This document shows, in pieces, positions 7,072 to 15,372 of a DNA stretch of 22,738 nt (positions within the stretch are counted from its first letter, which is position 1; every line of letters begins with the position of its first letter). The notes below the pieces were generated by a model. That model saw only the letters and a list, made by a program, of their open reading frames with translations, was not told the DNA's origin and ran no database searches. Source of the DNA: JAZLGI01 sp045616225 (GTDB taxonomy: Bacteria; Spirochaetota; Spirochaetia; Sphaerochaetales; Sphaerochaetaceae); NCBI GenBank assembly GCA_045616225.1, contig JAZLGI010000106.1:1-22738 (forward strand), in the 5' to 3' direction. The translations under genes were made by a program, and so were the position numbers.

Positions 7072-8070
7072 TCATGTCCTGAACAGTACCAAATCTACAG
7101 GTTTTGTATTTGACTGAGGAGTAGAATAGTAAGTAAGAGATTTTCCGTAATAGTTAATACCTTCTATCATCTTTCTCATATATTCATAGATTCCGTTGAC
7201 CGTAAATCTGGTGTTTTCATAAACATTTGCTTTTTCATCTTTTGAATTGTAGCCAAAATAACTACATGAAGAAAGAGAAAGAGGTCCGGCTTCTACATCT
7301 TTGTCTTCTGAGTCTTTTGTACTAACTTCACGAGCTTCCTGTTTGTCTGTACAAGCTGCAAGAACCCAAAGTTTTTTATAGACAGAATCAGAAGGTTTTC
7401 CAAAGTTCTCAACAGCATTCTTTACAGATTGCATAAGTTTGTTTCCTTCCCAATAGTCTATCACCGTTTTGTTTATGTTTGTGTCAGTTCTGAAAGAATC
7501 TCCCGAATAAAGCCCTGAGTTTGTAACATATTTGCCGCTGAAACAACAGTCCATCATAAGAACTTTGTTACATTTTAGTCTGTTTATCCATCCAAGAAGA
7601 TCAGAAGGTTTAAAATCTTCATCTATTAGAACTTTAATGTCTCTTGAACTTGTTTCTTCCGGATTTATTTTATTTACAAGAATTTCTCCGTTTTCACCGC
7701 CGTGTCCACTGTAATGAAAGATGAAAACATCATTTTCTTCTACTTCTTTTTCCAGTTCATAAATGTAATCCCTAATCATTGCCTTGGTGACATAATTGAC
7801 ATCTGATTCTCCCAAGTATTCTGGAGAATTCTTAAAGCAACAAAAAGGCTTAATAATGACCTGTGTGCCTGAAACTTCACCAAGTTCCTTGAATTCAGAA
7901 ATCAAGCGTCTTTGATCTATCTCTGTGTTGAGATGATTTTTGTCAAGAAACTCATAATCCAAGGCTACTGTACAGAAATACACTTTACCGGGTGTTTGGG
8001 GTTGGTCAGAGCAACTTACTGCAAGAAAAGCAATAATCAAAACTGTTATTAGAAATAGTAACTTTTTCAT
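7072..8070 (-). CDS. Caspase-like (peptidase C14 / metacaspase-type) lipoprotein
   Basis: Predicted 332-aa clan CD cysteine peptidase exported as a lipoprotein. The N-terminus MKKLLFLITVLIIAFLAVSC ends in a relaxed spirochaete lipobox with Cys20 as the lipid site. The caspase fold shows both catalytic motifs: FIFHYSGHGGENGE with His123 and LMMDCCFSGKY with the nucleophile expected at the second Cys (176). Later strands LWVLAACTDKQEA and the G-rich loops fit the domain. Family peptidases cut after basic or acidic residues, but the specificity cannot be read here. The start ATG (8070) lies five bases after the typA stop with GAGG just upstream; a longer GTG start (8091) would overlap typA. Its end overlaps the barrel-like gene. 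Extracytoplasmic location is unusual for this fold. Confidence 0.85.
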   Translation of the reverse strand: MKKLLFLITVLIIAFLAVSCSDQPQTPGKVYFCTVALDYEFLDKNHLNTEIDQRRLISEFKELGEVSGTQVIIKPFCCFKNSPEYLGESDVNYVTKAMIRDYIYELEKEVEENDVFIFHYSGHGGENGEILVNKINPEETSSRDIKVLIDEDFKPSDLLGWINRLKCNKVLMMDCCFSGKYVTNSGLYSGDSFRTDTNINKTVIDYWEGNKLMQSVKNAVENFGKPSDSVYKKLWVLAACTDKQEAREVSTKDSEDKDVEAGPLSLSSCSYFGYNSKDEKANVYENTRFTVNGIYEYMRKMIEGINYYGKSLTYYSTPQSNTKPVDLVLFRT

Positions 8071-8075
8071 TTTCC

Positions 8076-9917
8076 TCAATGTGTAAGACACTCGGGAATT
8101 GCACCTCTGTTCTCAAAAATCTTTCTCTTTTGACTGTCCAGAATCTTTTTACACATTCTTATTGAAGAAGGTGTAACCTCAACAAGCTCATCATCCTTGA
8201 TAAAACCAATTGCCTGCTCAAGTGTAAGCTTCTTGACCGGTGTCAAAGTAACTGCATCATCATGACCTGAAGCTCTTAGGTTAGTAAGCTTTTTTGTTCT
8301 TGTAGGATTCAGAAGAAGGTCTCCTTCTCTGTTTCTCTCTCCTACTACCTCACCTTCATAAACAGGGTCTCCAGGTACAATAAAGAATCTACCTCTGTCT
8401 TCAAGTTCCCACAAACCGTAAGGAATTGCTTCTCCAAGTCTGTCACAGATAAGAGAACCGGAGTTTCTGTCAGGGAAATCTCCCTTGTATTCCTCATATC
8501 CCTTAAGACTACTGTTCATTATACCATAACCTCTTGTATCTGTCAGGAATTCATCTCTGTATCCAATAAGACCTCTTGAAGGAATAGTAAACTCAATTTT
8601 TACTCTTCCGTTATCCAAATAAGTCATGTTGGTCATTGTTGCTTTTCTTTTTGCAAGTTTATCCATAACAGTTCCTGAATATTCTTCAGGACAATCTATG
8701 AGAAGGTCTTCTACAGGTTCTGTCTTGTGTCCGTTTTCATCCTTTTTAAAAATGACTTTTGCCCTGCCAATGCACATTTCAAAGCCTTCACGGCGCATTT
8801 GTTCAACAATAATAGCCATCTGGAACTCGCCTCTGCCCTTAACGGTAAAGGTGTCATCAGAGTTCTTTTCTATTTGAATTGAAACATTTCTGAGAGCTTC
8901 TTTCTGAAGTCTTTCCCAAATCTTTGCAGATGTAAGCTGTTTTCCTTCTTTTCCGGCAAGAGGAGAAATATTCTTTCCAAAGAGCATGGAGACAGTTGGT
9001 TCATCTACCTGAATTCTTGGAAGTGCCTTAACATAATCTTTTGTGCAAATTGTATCTCCAATGAAAACATTTTCTATTCCGGAAAGAACTGTAATGTCTC
9101 CGCTTTCAACTGCCTGTGTTTCTACAAATTTTGGTCCGTCATAAACTTGAAGTCTTGTTACTCTAAGTGAAACATGCTCTGATTTCTCATTGATACAGAC
9201 AAGCTGGTCATTAACCGTAGCTCTTCCGTTAATTACTTTTCCAACTGCAAGTCTTCCCAGATAATCATTATATGAAAGGTCTGAAACAAGCATCTGAAAA
9301 GGTTCTTCATCATCATACTCAGGAGCAGGAATGTAATCTACAATGCAATCAAGAAGAGGAAAAATGTTCTGGGCATTAGGGTCATTGAGTTTATCTGAAC
9401 AAATACCTGCTCTGCCGTTTGCATAGAACACAGGAACTTCAAGAAGACTCTCGTCATCCTTTAGTTCAAGAAGAAGGTCATATACTTCATTTAAAACTTC
9501 CTGCGGTCTTGCATCTTGTCTGTCTATTTTGTTTATTACGACAATTACAGAAAGGTTTTTATCCAAGGCTTTCTGCAATACAAATCTTGTTTGAGGAAGT
9601 GGTCCTTCTGCAGCATCACAGAGAAGAACAACCCCGTCTACCATAGAAAGTCCTCTTTCTACTTCTCCTCCAAAATCTGCGTGACCCGGAGTATCAATGA
9701 TATTAACCTTTACACCTTTCCAGTGAATGGCACAGTTTTTTGCATTAATTGTAATTCCACGTTCGCGTTCAATTGCACCGCTGTCCATGATTCTTGTTTG
9801 TTCGGTCTTTGATTGGACTCCGCTCTGCTTGAAAAGTGCATCTACCAGAGTTGTTTTACCGTGGTCTACGTGTGCAATAATTGCAATGTTTCTGATTTTA
9901 TCGTTTCTTTTAATCAT
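8076..9917 (-). CDS. typA: Ribosome-associated GTPase TypA/BipA
   Basis: Translational GTPase of the EF-G group that binds the ribosome and supports 50S assembly and growth under stress. The 613-aa product is of normal length. GTPase motifs are complete: G1 AHVDHGKTT (15-23), the switch segment RERGITINAKNCAI, G3 DTPGHADFGGEVERGL and G4 NKIDR. The BipA-specific second half is present, with KGRGEFQMAIIVEQMRREGFE, PSRGLIGYRDEFLTDTRGYG and the C-terminal domain segment TNLRASGHDDAV. The ATG at 9917 is preferred because GGA lies seven bases upstream; a TTG at 9929 is possible. It is separated from the sirtuin gene by 187 bp, so it probably has its own promoter, and it leads the typA, caspase-like, barrel-like gene string. 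Confidence 0.97.
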   Translation of the reverse strand: MIKRNDKIRNIAIIAHVDHGKTTLVDALFKQSGVQSKTEQTRIMDSGAIERERGITINAKNCAIHWKGVKVNIIDTPGHADFGGEVERGLSMVDGVVLLCDAAEGPLPQTRFVLQKALDKNLSVIVVINKIDRQDARPQEVLNEVYDLLLELKDDESLLEVPVFYANGRAGICSDKLNDPNAQNIFPLLDCIVDYIPAPEYDDEEPFQMLVSDLSYNDYLGRLAVGKVINGRATVNDQLVCINEKSEHVSLRVTRLQVYDGPKFVETQAVESGDITVLSGIENVFIGDTICTKDYVKALPRIQVDEPTVSMLFGKNISPLAGKEGKQLTSAKIWERLQKEALRNVSIQIEKNSDDTFTVKGRGEFQMAIIVEQMRREGFEMCIGRAKVIFKKDENGHKTEPVEDLLIDCPEEYSGTVMDKLAKRKATMTNMTYLDNGRVKIEFTIPSRGLIGYRDEFLTDTRGYGIMNSSLKGYEEYKGDFPDRNSGSLICDRLGEAIPYGLWELEDRGRFFIVPGDPVYEGEVVGERNREGDLLLNPTRTKKLTNLRASGHDDAVTLTPVKKLTLEQAIGFIKDDELVEVTPSSIRMCKKILDSQKRKIFENRGAIPECLTH

Positions 9918-10104
9918 ATTTCTATCCAAGTGATTTTTTTATACTTAATCTGTTATTTATTCAAGAGAAACTTGCAAAACTGAGCTTTGTGAAGAATGAA
10001 TTTGTATTTGCAAGATAAAAAAATTTTGAATAACTGAAATAATACTTTGTGTATTATGAAGTTATGAGGAATTTTATTTTTAGCCGTAAAAACAGGCTCA
10101 GAAT

Positions 10105-10929
10105 TCATGAAGAAGTTTTGAAAGTTTCTCTCAAGAGATATGTGTACAATGCAGAGCAGGTCTGGTTTAAATCTCTGAATAAAAGAGTTGCTATTGAATC
10201 TTCATAAGTTTCCTGTGCATTTATAATTACAACATCTGCTCCGCTTCTTTTTGCTATGACAGGAAAAGAAGCTGCAGGCTGAACTGTCAAAGAAGAGCCC
10301 ATCACTATACAGAGGTCTGTGCTTGAAAAATCTTTATAGGCATTTTCCAAAACAAAGGAATTAAGGCTTTCTCCGTAAAAAATTATCTCCGGTTTCACAG
10401 GTTTATTGCATAAAGGACAAAGAGGAACTTCATTGCGTCTTACTTTTTCTGCTATTTCAAAATAAGAATTTTCAAACTTCTTTCCGCAGTAAAAACATCT
10501 GTGATGCTCAGGACTTCCATGAACTTCAAAAACATTTTTACTTCCTGCTTTCTGATGAAGCATATCTATATTTTGAGTGTAGACGTTTTCAAGTAGTCCT
10601 TTTTCCTGAAAAAGTGCAATTGTCTTATGAACAATATTTGGTGTGTAATCTTCAAGATGATACCAGACATCCTTTGCCCATTTGTAAAAAATGTCAGGAC
10701 TCTTTCTGAAAAAATCAATTGAAATTATTTCTTCTACATCCATTCCGTGCCAAGGGTCTGTGTAGACTCCATGAGCACCTCTGAAATCCGGAATTCCGCT
10801 TAGAGTAGAAACTCCGGCACCGGTAAATACCGTTATGTGGCGGGCTTTTTCAATTAAATTTACAAGTTGTGAAAACTTCTTTTCAAATACTTCTTTGTCT
10901 TCTGAATAATCATCATTGAATGATGGCAT
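10105..10929 (-). CDS. NAD-dependent deacetylase (sirtuin, Sir2 family)
   Basis: Cytoplasmic sirtuin that would remove acyl groups from lysines using NAD. The 274-aa protein has the full set of family motifs: GAGVSTLSGIPDFRG (37-51), TQNID (118-122), the catalytic His in VHGS (137), the zinc-binding cysteine pairs CFYC (145, 148) and CPLC (171, 174), and the NAD loop MGSSLTVQPAASFP. About 30 residues precede the core. The start ATG follows the miaB stop with no gap (TAAATG), and GAGG stands five bases before it, so it belongs to the folD-miaB operon. It is probably the last gene: 187 bp separate it from typA. Substrates cannot be read from the sequence. Confidence 0.95.
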   Translation of the reverse strand: MPSFNDDYSEDKEVFEKKFSQLVNLIEKARHITVFTGAGVSTLSGIPDFRGAHGVYTDPWHGMDVEEIISIDFFRKSPDIFYKWAKDVWYHLEDYTPNIVHKTIALFQEKGLLENVYTQNIDMLHQKAGSKNVFEVHGSPEHHRCFYCGKKFENSYFEIAEKVRRNEVPLCPLCNKPVKPEIIFYGESLNSFVLENAYKDFSSTDLCIVMGSSLTVQPAASFPVIAKRSGADVVIINAQETYEDSIATLLFRDLNQTCSALYTYLLRETFKTSS

Positions 10930-12204
10930 TTACACCTCTGTTCCCACAAATGTATTTCCGTTTAAGGAGTCAAATCTTACATTAACCATATCACCGGGTT
11001 TTGCATTGCTTTCAAATGCAACCATTTCGTTATGCTCGTTTCTTCCAAGCATCATTTTTTCATTATCTCTTGAGACCTGAACAACTAAAACTTTCTGGAC
11101 GTCTCCTGTCCTCTTTGTTTTGATAGCAGAAGCATTTGCAAGTTGATGGTCTATTAACTTCTGAAGTCTTACCTGTCTTTCTTTCTCAGGAATCTGACCT
11201 TCCATGGTAACTGCCCTGGTTCCTTCTCTCTCATTCCAGTAGTACATATAAGCTTCTATGTAGCCAACATGGTCAATTGCAGAAACAGTATCCATGAACT
11301 CTTCTTCTGTTTCTCCCGGGAAACCAACCATTACATCTACTGCAAAAGTAATTTCAGGAATTCTGGTTTTAATTCTGTCTATAAGGTTAAGATAATCTTC
11401 CCTGGAATAACGTCTGTTCATGAGATTAAGTATTCTTGTGTTTCCGCTCTGCATAGGAACATGGAGATGTTTTGCAACCTTGTCCTGGGTAGCAATTACT
11501 TCTATAAGTTCCTTTGAAAAATCTTTTGGATGCGGACTTTCAAATCTTATCCACTGAATATTATTACACTCATTGACGACTCTTTTTAAAAGCTGTGGAA
11601 AATCTACATTTCCGTACTTGTAAGAGTTTACGTTCTGCCCCAAAAGAGTAACTTCCCTGACATTTTTTGAATCAAGAAACCTAATCTCGTCAACAATCTG
11701 CTCCACCGGTCTTGAAACTTCCCTGCCCCTGACATACGGAACAATACAATAAGAACAGAAATTGTTGCATCCGTTCATGATTGGAACATAGGAAGAAAAC
11801 TCACCTTCCTTGTAATAACTCTCTGTAAAAGTATAATTCTCACTTTCCTGACAATTTTTGCTGCTTATTATCTCAAGAATTCTGAGCTTGTCATTTATTG
11901 GAACAACGTAATCTATTTGCGGAGCCTCTTTTTTTGCCTCCTGTCCCAAACGCTGCCCCATGCAACCTGTGAGAATTAAAATAAAAGAATGTTCACTCTT
12001 CAAATGCCGATAAAAACCAAGTCTGCCCCAGATTCTGCTTTCTGCACTGTTTCTGACAGAACATGTATTAAGAATTACCACATCTGCTTCTGAAGGGTCA
12101 GAAGCCATAATGTAGGAAGCTTTTTCAAGCATGAGTGCTAAAGCATTGCTTTCTGCAATGTTCATCTGACAGCCATAGGTTTCTATATAAAATTTCTTAT
12201 TCAT
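10930..12204 (-). CDS. miaB: tRNA-2-methylthio-N6-isopentenyladenosine synthase MiaB
   Basis: Radical-SAM methylthiotransferase that adds the methylthio group at A37 of tRNAs reading UNN codons. The 424-aa protein has the three N-terminal cluster cysteines in YGCQMN (12), NTCSVR (48) and TGCMGQ (81), the radical-SAM motif in GCNNFCSYCIVPYVRGRE (Cys 146, 150, 153), and a C-terminal TRAM region. The sequence YGCQMN and the VPYVRGREVSRP extension point to MiaB rather than RimO or MtaB. The ATG overlaps the folD 3' end by 8 bp, and its stop abuts the sirtuin start. All motif cysteines are intact. Confidence 0.96.
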   Translation of the reverse strand: MNKKFYIETYGCQMNIAESNALALMLEKASYIMASDPSEADVVILNTCSVRNSAESRIWGRLGFYRHLKSEHSFILILTGCMGQRLGQEAKKEAPQIDYVVPINDKLRILEIISSKNCQESENYTFTESYYKEGEFSSYVPIMNGCNNFCSYCIVPYVRGREVSRPVEQIVDEIRFLDSKNVREVTLLGQNVNSYKYGNVDFPQLLKRVVNECNNIQWIRFESPHPKDFSKELIEVIATQDKVAKHLHVPMQSGNTRILNLMNRRYSREDYLNLIDRIKTRIPEITFAVDVMVGFPGETEEEFMDTVSAIDHVGYIEAYMYYWNEREGTRAVTMEGQIPEKERQVRLQKLIDHQLANASAIKTKRTGDVQKVLVVQVSRDNEKMMLGRNEHNEMVAFESNAKPGDMVNVRFDSLNGNTFVGTEV

Positions 12205-13075
12205 TTTCTTTTTTCCGTTGTTTAGCTGCGGCCAACGTATTTTCCAGAAGCATTGCTATAGTCATAGGGCCAACACCACCCGGTACAGGAGTTATTGCAG
12301 AAACCTTATCTTTGATTTTCTCAAAATCTACATCTCCCTTTAAAGCAAAACCACTCTTTTTGGAAGAATCAGGAACTCTGTTCATACCAACATCTATAAC
12401 AACAGCACCTTCTTTTACCATATCTGCAGTAACAACGTTAACATGCCCTACTGCACTTATTAAAATATCTGCTCTCTTAACATAGGGAACAATATCAGGT
12501 GTTAAAGAATGACAAATTGTTACAGTTGCATTTCTGTCTTTTTGCATGAGAAGTGCAGCCATTGGCTTACCTACAATATTACTTCTTCCAAGAACACAAA
12601 CATCCTTTCTGTCTGTAGAAATGCCATAATAATCAAGCAATCTTAAAATTCCCTTTGGTGTACAGGCAATAAGGGATTTCTCTCCAAGAAGAAGTTTTCC
12701 TATATTTGAAGGAGTAAAGCCATCTACATCCTTTTGAGGACAAATAGAATTAATAACCTTCATATCATCTATCTGAGAAGGAAGAGGTAGCTGAACCAAT
12801 ATACCGTCTATTGAATCATCTGAATTAAGCTTTGCAACACAGTCAAGAATTACTTCTTCCTGTACATTGCCGTCAAATACATAATCTACATGTTCAATTC
12901 CAACTTCTTCGCATGCTTTCTGCTTGTTTCTTACATAAGTAAGGCTTGCAGGATTATCACCTGCAAGCACAACAGCCAGAGTTGGTTTTCTATTGTTTAT
13001 CTCCAAAAATTCCTGGCACCCATCTGCAACTTCTTTTTTCACTATTGCAGAAAGGTCTTTTCCTGACAGAATCAA
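12197..13075 (-). CDS. folD: Bifunctional methylenetetrahydrofolate dehydrogenase/cyclohydrolase FolD
   Basis: One-carbon enzyme that interconverts 5,10-methylene- and 10-formyl-tetrahydrofolate with NADP. In the 292-aa product the catalytic region YVRNKQKACEEVGI places the active-site Lys at 51, followed by DGILVQLPLPSQ, PQKDVDGF and the dinucleotide segment GRSNIVGKPMAALL, ending with TPVPGGVGPMT. All expected motifs are present. The start is TTG at 13075: there is no internal ATG near the N-terminus, the protein from this TTG begins with the family-like ILSGKDLSAIV, and AAGGAG lies about ten bases upstream. It follows the lipoprotein gene after four bases and overlaps miaB, so all are probably one transcript. 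Confidence 0.95.
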   Translation of the reverse strand: MILSGKDLSAIVKKEVADGCQEFLEINNRKPTLAVVLAGDNPASLTYVRNKQKACEEVGIEHVDYVFDGNVQEEVILDCVAKLNSDDSIDGILVQLPLPSQIDDMKVINSICPQKDVDGFTPSNIGKLLLGEKSLIACTPKGILRLLDYYGISTDRKDVCVLGRSNIVGKPMAALLMQKDRNATVTICHSLTPDIVPYVKRADILISAVGHVNVVTADMVKEGAVVIDVGMNRVPDSSKKSGFALKGDVDFEKIKDKVSAITPVPGGVGPMTIAMLLENTLAAAKQRKKENE

Positions 13076-13079
13076 CTTA

Positions 13080-13937
13080 TCAGTTCTCCTTTTTTACAGC
13101 TTTTGGCATACCATCTTCATCTACGGAAAAATCATAAATACCATTTTTGGAAGTTACAATAAGGTTTTCATCTTCTACAAATTCAAGAATAGTAAGACCG
13201 TCTAAATTATCCAAAACTCCATAGGATTCCTTTGTTTTGACATCATACATTCTGTAGTAAGTCTTACTGTTGGAATTGTACTGATAAACAAGCTTGACAC
13301 TATCAGATGTCTCATATGCAAAACAAATGTTCACACCGTCTACACTTGAATAATTTGTAAGTTCATTTCCCTCAAAATCGCAAATTGCTTTATCTGTCAG
13401 ATAGTAATAATCACTACCTGAAGCCATGAAACCGCAAACAGGATCTTTCTCGTCACATGAAGAAATCGAACTTAAATCTTTGCCATAAATGTAAAGCTTA
13501 TCATCTTCTGTAGAAACAAGAAGTTTTTCATTACTCTCATAAGCACAAATTACTTTTTTATTTAAAGTGATTTCTTTATCCAAACCAAAATGAAGCGTGT
13601 TTCCGCCTTCTACCCAAAAACCTGAATGTGTCAGTACAGAAACATTATCTGCAACAGTTCCGACAGTTTTAAGATCTGTGCTGGAACTAAGATTACCGTC
13701 TGCGCTTAAAAGAAGCCATCCTTCATTGATTTTTGAAACAGACCTGAGATTCCTTGCCTGATACTTTTCTACCCCGGAAATTCCGTCTCTTGTAAGGATG
13801 TAATCATCACCAATGTAATCCAAGATTAATATTCCAACCGTAGGAACACTGTCAACGACATCTCTTAAAACGGTTCCGTCACATGAGACAAGAAGACAGA
13901 TTAAACAAACAATAAAGATTAAACTTGTTTTTTTCAT
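13080..13937 (-). CDS. Predicted lipoprotein of unknown function, propeller-like repeats
   Basis: Predicted 285-aa exported protein. The N-terminus MKKTSLIFIVCLICLLVSCD is a lipoprotein signal with Cys19 as the modified residue (relaxed lipobox). The mature part is a series of short strand pairs with sequences of the type GWLLLSADGNLS, GFWVEGGNTLHFG, KLLVSTEDDKLYIYG and NLIVTSKNGIYDF, resembling blades of a beta-propeller, though no named repeat family was recognised. The ATG at 13937 has AAGGAG six bases upstream. It lies 10 bp after the barrel-like gene and 4 bp before folD. A surface or periplasmic role is inferred from the signal only. Confidence 0.72.
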   Translation of the reverse strand: MKKTSLIFIVCLICLLVSCDGTVLRDVVDSVPTVGILILDYIGDDYILTRDGISGVEKYQARNLRSVSKINEGWLLLSADGNLSSSTDLKTVGTVADNVSVLTHSGFWVEGGNTLHFGLDKEITLNKKVICAYESNEKLLVSTEDDKLYIYGKDLSSISSCDEKDPVCGFMASGSDYYYLTDKAICDFEGNELTNYSSVDGVNICFAYETSDSVKLVYQYNSNSKTYYRMYDVKTKESYGVLDNLDGLTILEFVEDENLIVTSKNGIYDFSVDEDGMPKAVKKEN

Positions 13938-13947
13938 AAAATTCTCC

Positions 13948-14571
13948 TTAGTGTCTGTAACTTATAACAAGTGATGCAGGAACCTTTAGCATAATAGCAT
14001 TTGCATCTCTTTTTGACTTTGTATGAAGCTCAAACATGCATGAAGCCCCACCTTCCAAACCAAGCCCCCATGAAGAACCAAAATAATATGTAGGAGCTAG
14101 TGTTACAGAAGCATACAGAGAACTGCAACTTCCCGTAACATCAGAAGAATTCATGAATTTTACGTAGTTATAACCAAGGTTTGCATTTACCACAAGGTCA
14201 AACTTTCCTGTCTGAACAGGATAATATGAAACCTTTGCCGTAATTGGAACTTCTGTAAAGAAATGCTGGTCAATTCTTGTAAAATTAAGAATATAGCCCA
14301 GCTCTCCACCTACAGCAAAATCCGAATTAAGAAAAGCAACATAAGACAAAGAACCTGTAATTCCTGCAGAAAGACCTATCTTATCTTCTGCCGTGCCAAA
14401 TCCCGTATATAATTTTTCTCCTTCATCTGCGTTTGGAAAAGAAACAAGCATAGGAAAGTCAGAACCAAGTCTGATGCAAAAACAAGAGTCTCCTGAATCA
14501 TAATATTTTGCAAAACAAAACACAGGAACAATTGCTGCAATTAAAAGTAAACAAAGAATGAATTTCTTCAT
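13948..14571 (-). CDS. Predicted small outer-membrane beta-barrel protein
   Basis: Predicted 207-aa exported protein. The signal peptide MKKFILCLLLIAAIVPVFCFA is probably cut at A-KYY. The mature part shows long alternating strands with aromatic girdles (GGELGYILNF, ITAKVSYYPV, VVNANLGYNYV, SVTLAPTYYFG, WGLGLEGGASCMF) and ends VPASLVISYRH, as expected for an OmpW/OmpX-like 8-stranded barrel. Treponemes carry several such proteins; I cannot assign this one to a named family. The ATG at 14571 has GAGG eight bases upstream and gives a clean signal peptide; a GTG at 14580 is too close to that site. It is the first gene of the run into the lipoprotein and folD. Confidence 0.75.
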   Translation of the reverse strand: MKKFILCLLLIAAIVPVFCFAKYYDSGDSCFCIRLGSDFPMLVSFPNADEGEKLYTGFGTAEDKIGLSAGITGSLSYVAFLNSDFAVGGELGYILNFTRIDQHFFTEVPITAKVSYYPVQTGKFDLVVNANLGYNYVKFMNSSDVTGSCSSLYASVTLAPTYYFGSSWGLGLEGGASCMFELHTKSKRDANAIMLKVPASLVISYRH

Positions 14572-14605
14572 AGACGTCACCTCAAGGTAATAGTAGCAGT
14601 AAAGT

Positions 14606-14860
14606 TCAATTTAGAGAAGTAAAAAGATACTTTGGAATGGTGATTGCACCCTTTGGCCATTTTGCTGAAACAGATGAATCTACTGTTGAAACAGGAACTC
14701 TGTCTCCCAGACCTAATGACCTTACGAATTCCGGACGGTTTCCGGTTTTTTCAAATGCAATTCTTTTTGCACATTCTTGAGGAGTTTCTCCATCATGACC
14801 GTAATCACAGTATGAAGTTCCGTTAACTGTATAACAAACAATGAATGGTTCATATTTCAT
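14606..14860 (-). CDS. Hypothetical protein, 84 aa
   Basis: Unrecognised ORF starting MKYEPFIVCYTVNGTSYC and containing ETPQECAKRIAFEKTGNRPE. It has no signal peptide or membrane segment, is rich in charged and polar residues, and shows no repeat. The ATG at 14860 has no clear ribosome site upstream. It lies between the barrel-like gene (34 bp away) and the Fic remnant, in a patch with signs of decay, so it may be accessory DNA or itself a fragment. The codon pattern looks coding, but evidence for expression is weak. Confidence 0.45.
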   Translation of the reverse strand: MKYEPFIVCYTVNGTSYCDYGHDGETPQECAKRIAFEKTGNRPEFVRSLGLGDRVPVSTVDSSVSAKWPKGAITIPKYLFTSLN

Positions 14861-14915
14861 AACACTAAAATAATAAAAGGCTCAGCAAACGCCAACTCTT
14901 TGAACTACAACAAAT

Positions 14916-15104
14916 CTAGTCCGTAGTAATCCTTATACCATTTCGCAGACACTCCTTGAACATAATCAACCTTCCTATACGGCCGTTACAATCTTGAAAC
15001 GGATGTATTTTCTCAAACTCATAATGAAAATCTACAATTTCTTTAAACGTCTTGTTTTTTGTTGCATTACACTTTTTAAGTAGCTGTTTCATTGCAAAAG
15101 CCAT
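14916..15104 (-). pseudogene. Fic-family AMP-transferase remnant
   Basis: A 62-codon fragment contains FHYEFEKIHPFQDCNGRIGR (residues 26-45), clearly the Fic active-site segment, normally H-P-F-x-[D/E]-G-N-G-R-x-x-R; the glycine before N is Cys here. Fic proteins transfer AMP or other phosphoryl groups to target hydroxyls and are often toxins or effectors. The usual several-helix N-terminal region and the helices after the motif are missing: the frame is closed by TAA directly before the first ATG and by TAG after GIRITTD, and no ribosome site is present. The repeat element begins eight bases upstream of the ATG, so it probably replaced the 5' part of the gene. The remnant is almost surely non-functional. 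Confidence 0.75.
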
Positions 15105-15112
15105 TTAGACTT

Positions 15113-15372
15113 GGTTGCAGCCCTTTTCCATTTAAGATTGATTGGACTTAACTTTTTAAGTCCAAATTGCCGTTTTGCTATTTTGGACTGAACTTTTTAA
15201 GTCCAAATTGCTGTTTTCGGTTTTTGGACTGAATTTTTTAAGTCCAAATTGCGTTTTTGCCATTTTGGACTGAATTTTTTAAGTCAAAATTGCCGTTTTG
15301 CCATTTTGGACTGAATTTTTTAGGTCTGATTTGCCGTTTTCAGATTTTGGGCAAAAAGAAAGGGCTGCAACC
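15113..15372. mobile_element. 260-bp inverted-repeat element (MITE-like) enclosing a tandem array
   Basis: GGTTGCAGCCCTTT at 15113-15126 is repeated exactly in inverse orientation as AAAGGGCTGCAACC at 15359-15372, giving perfect 14-bp terminal inverted repeats. Between them lie the five 41-bp tandem repeats (15142-15346) and a short spacer. No transposase, target duplication or ORF is visible, so mobility is inferred. The right arm doubles as half of the terminator stem for the nucleotidase gene. The left end abuts the Fic remnant. The gene-free stretch 15105-15433 is accounted for by this element and the terminator. Confidence 0.6.
15142..15346. repeat. Five tandem 41-bp repeats, each with an internal palindrome
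   Basis: Units start at 15142, 15183, 15224, 15265 and 15306, exactly 41 bp apart; a sixth decayed start (TTGG) is at 15347. Each unit opens with TTGGACTT/GAA, continues with a T-run and an arm AAGTCCAA, then ATTGC-CGTTTTG. In the first unit the arms TTGGACTTAA and TTAAGTCCAA pair perfectly around a 4-base loop; later units drift, most strongly the fifth. Since 41 is not a multiple of three, the array cannot encode a constant peptide. No spacers separate the units, so it is not a CRISPR array. Confidence 0.93.

Noticed and set aside
10039..10057. Palindrome ATAATAC-tttgt-GTATTAT between the sirtuin gene and typA
   Set aside because: AT-rich 7-bp arms can arise by chance in this composition; no clear promoter overlaps it, so it is not listed as an operator.
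10083..10099. AGCC...GGCT hairpin after the sirtuin gene
   Set aside because: Only four firm pairs and no U-rich tail in the direction of transcription.
14903..14949. Alternative frame SAKWYKDYYGLDLL after the Fic remnant as a continuation of Fic
   Set aside because: The bases overlap those of the remnant's own end, and the resemblance to the Fic C-terminal region is too weak to call a frameshift.
15142..15346. CRISPR array
   Set aside because: The 41-bp units are directly adjacent with no unique spacers, and no cas gene is near.
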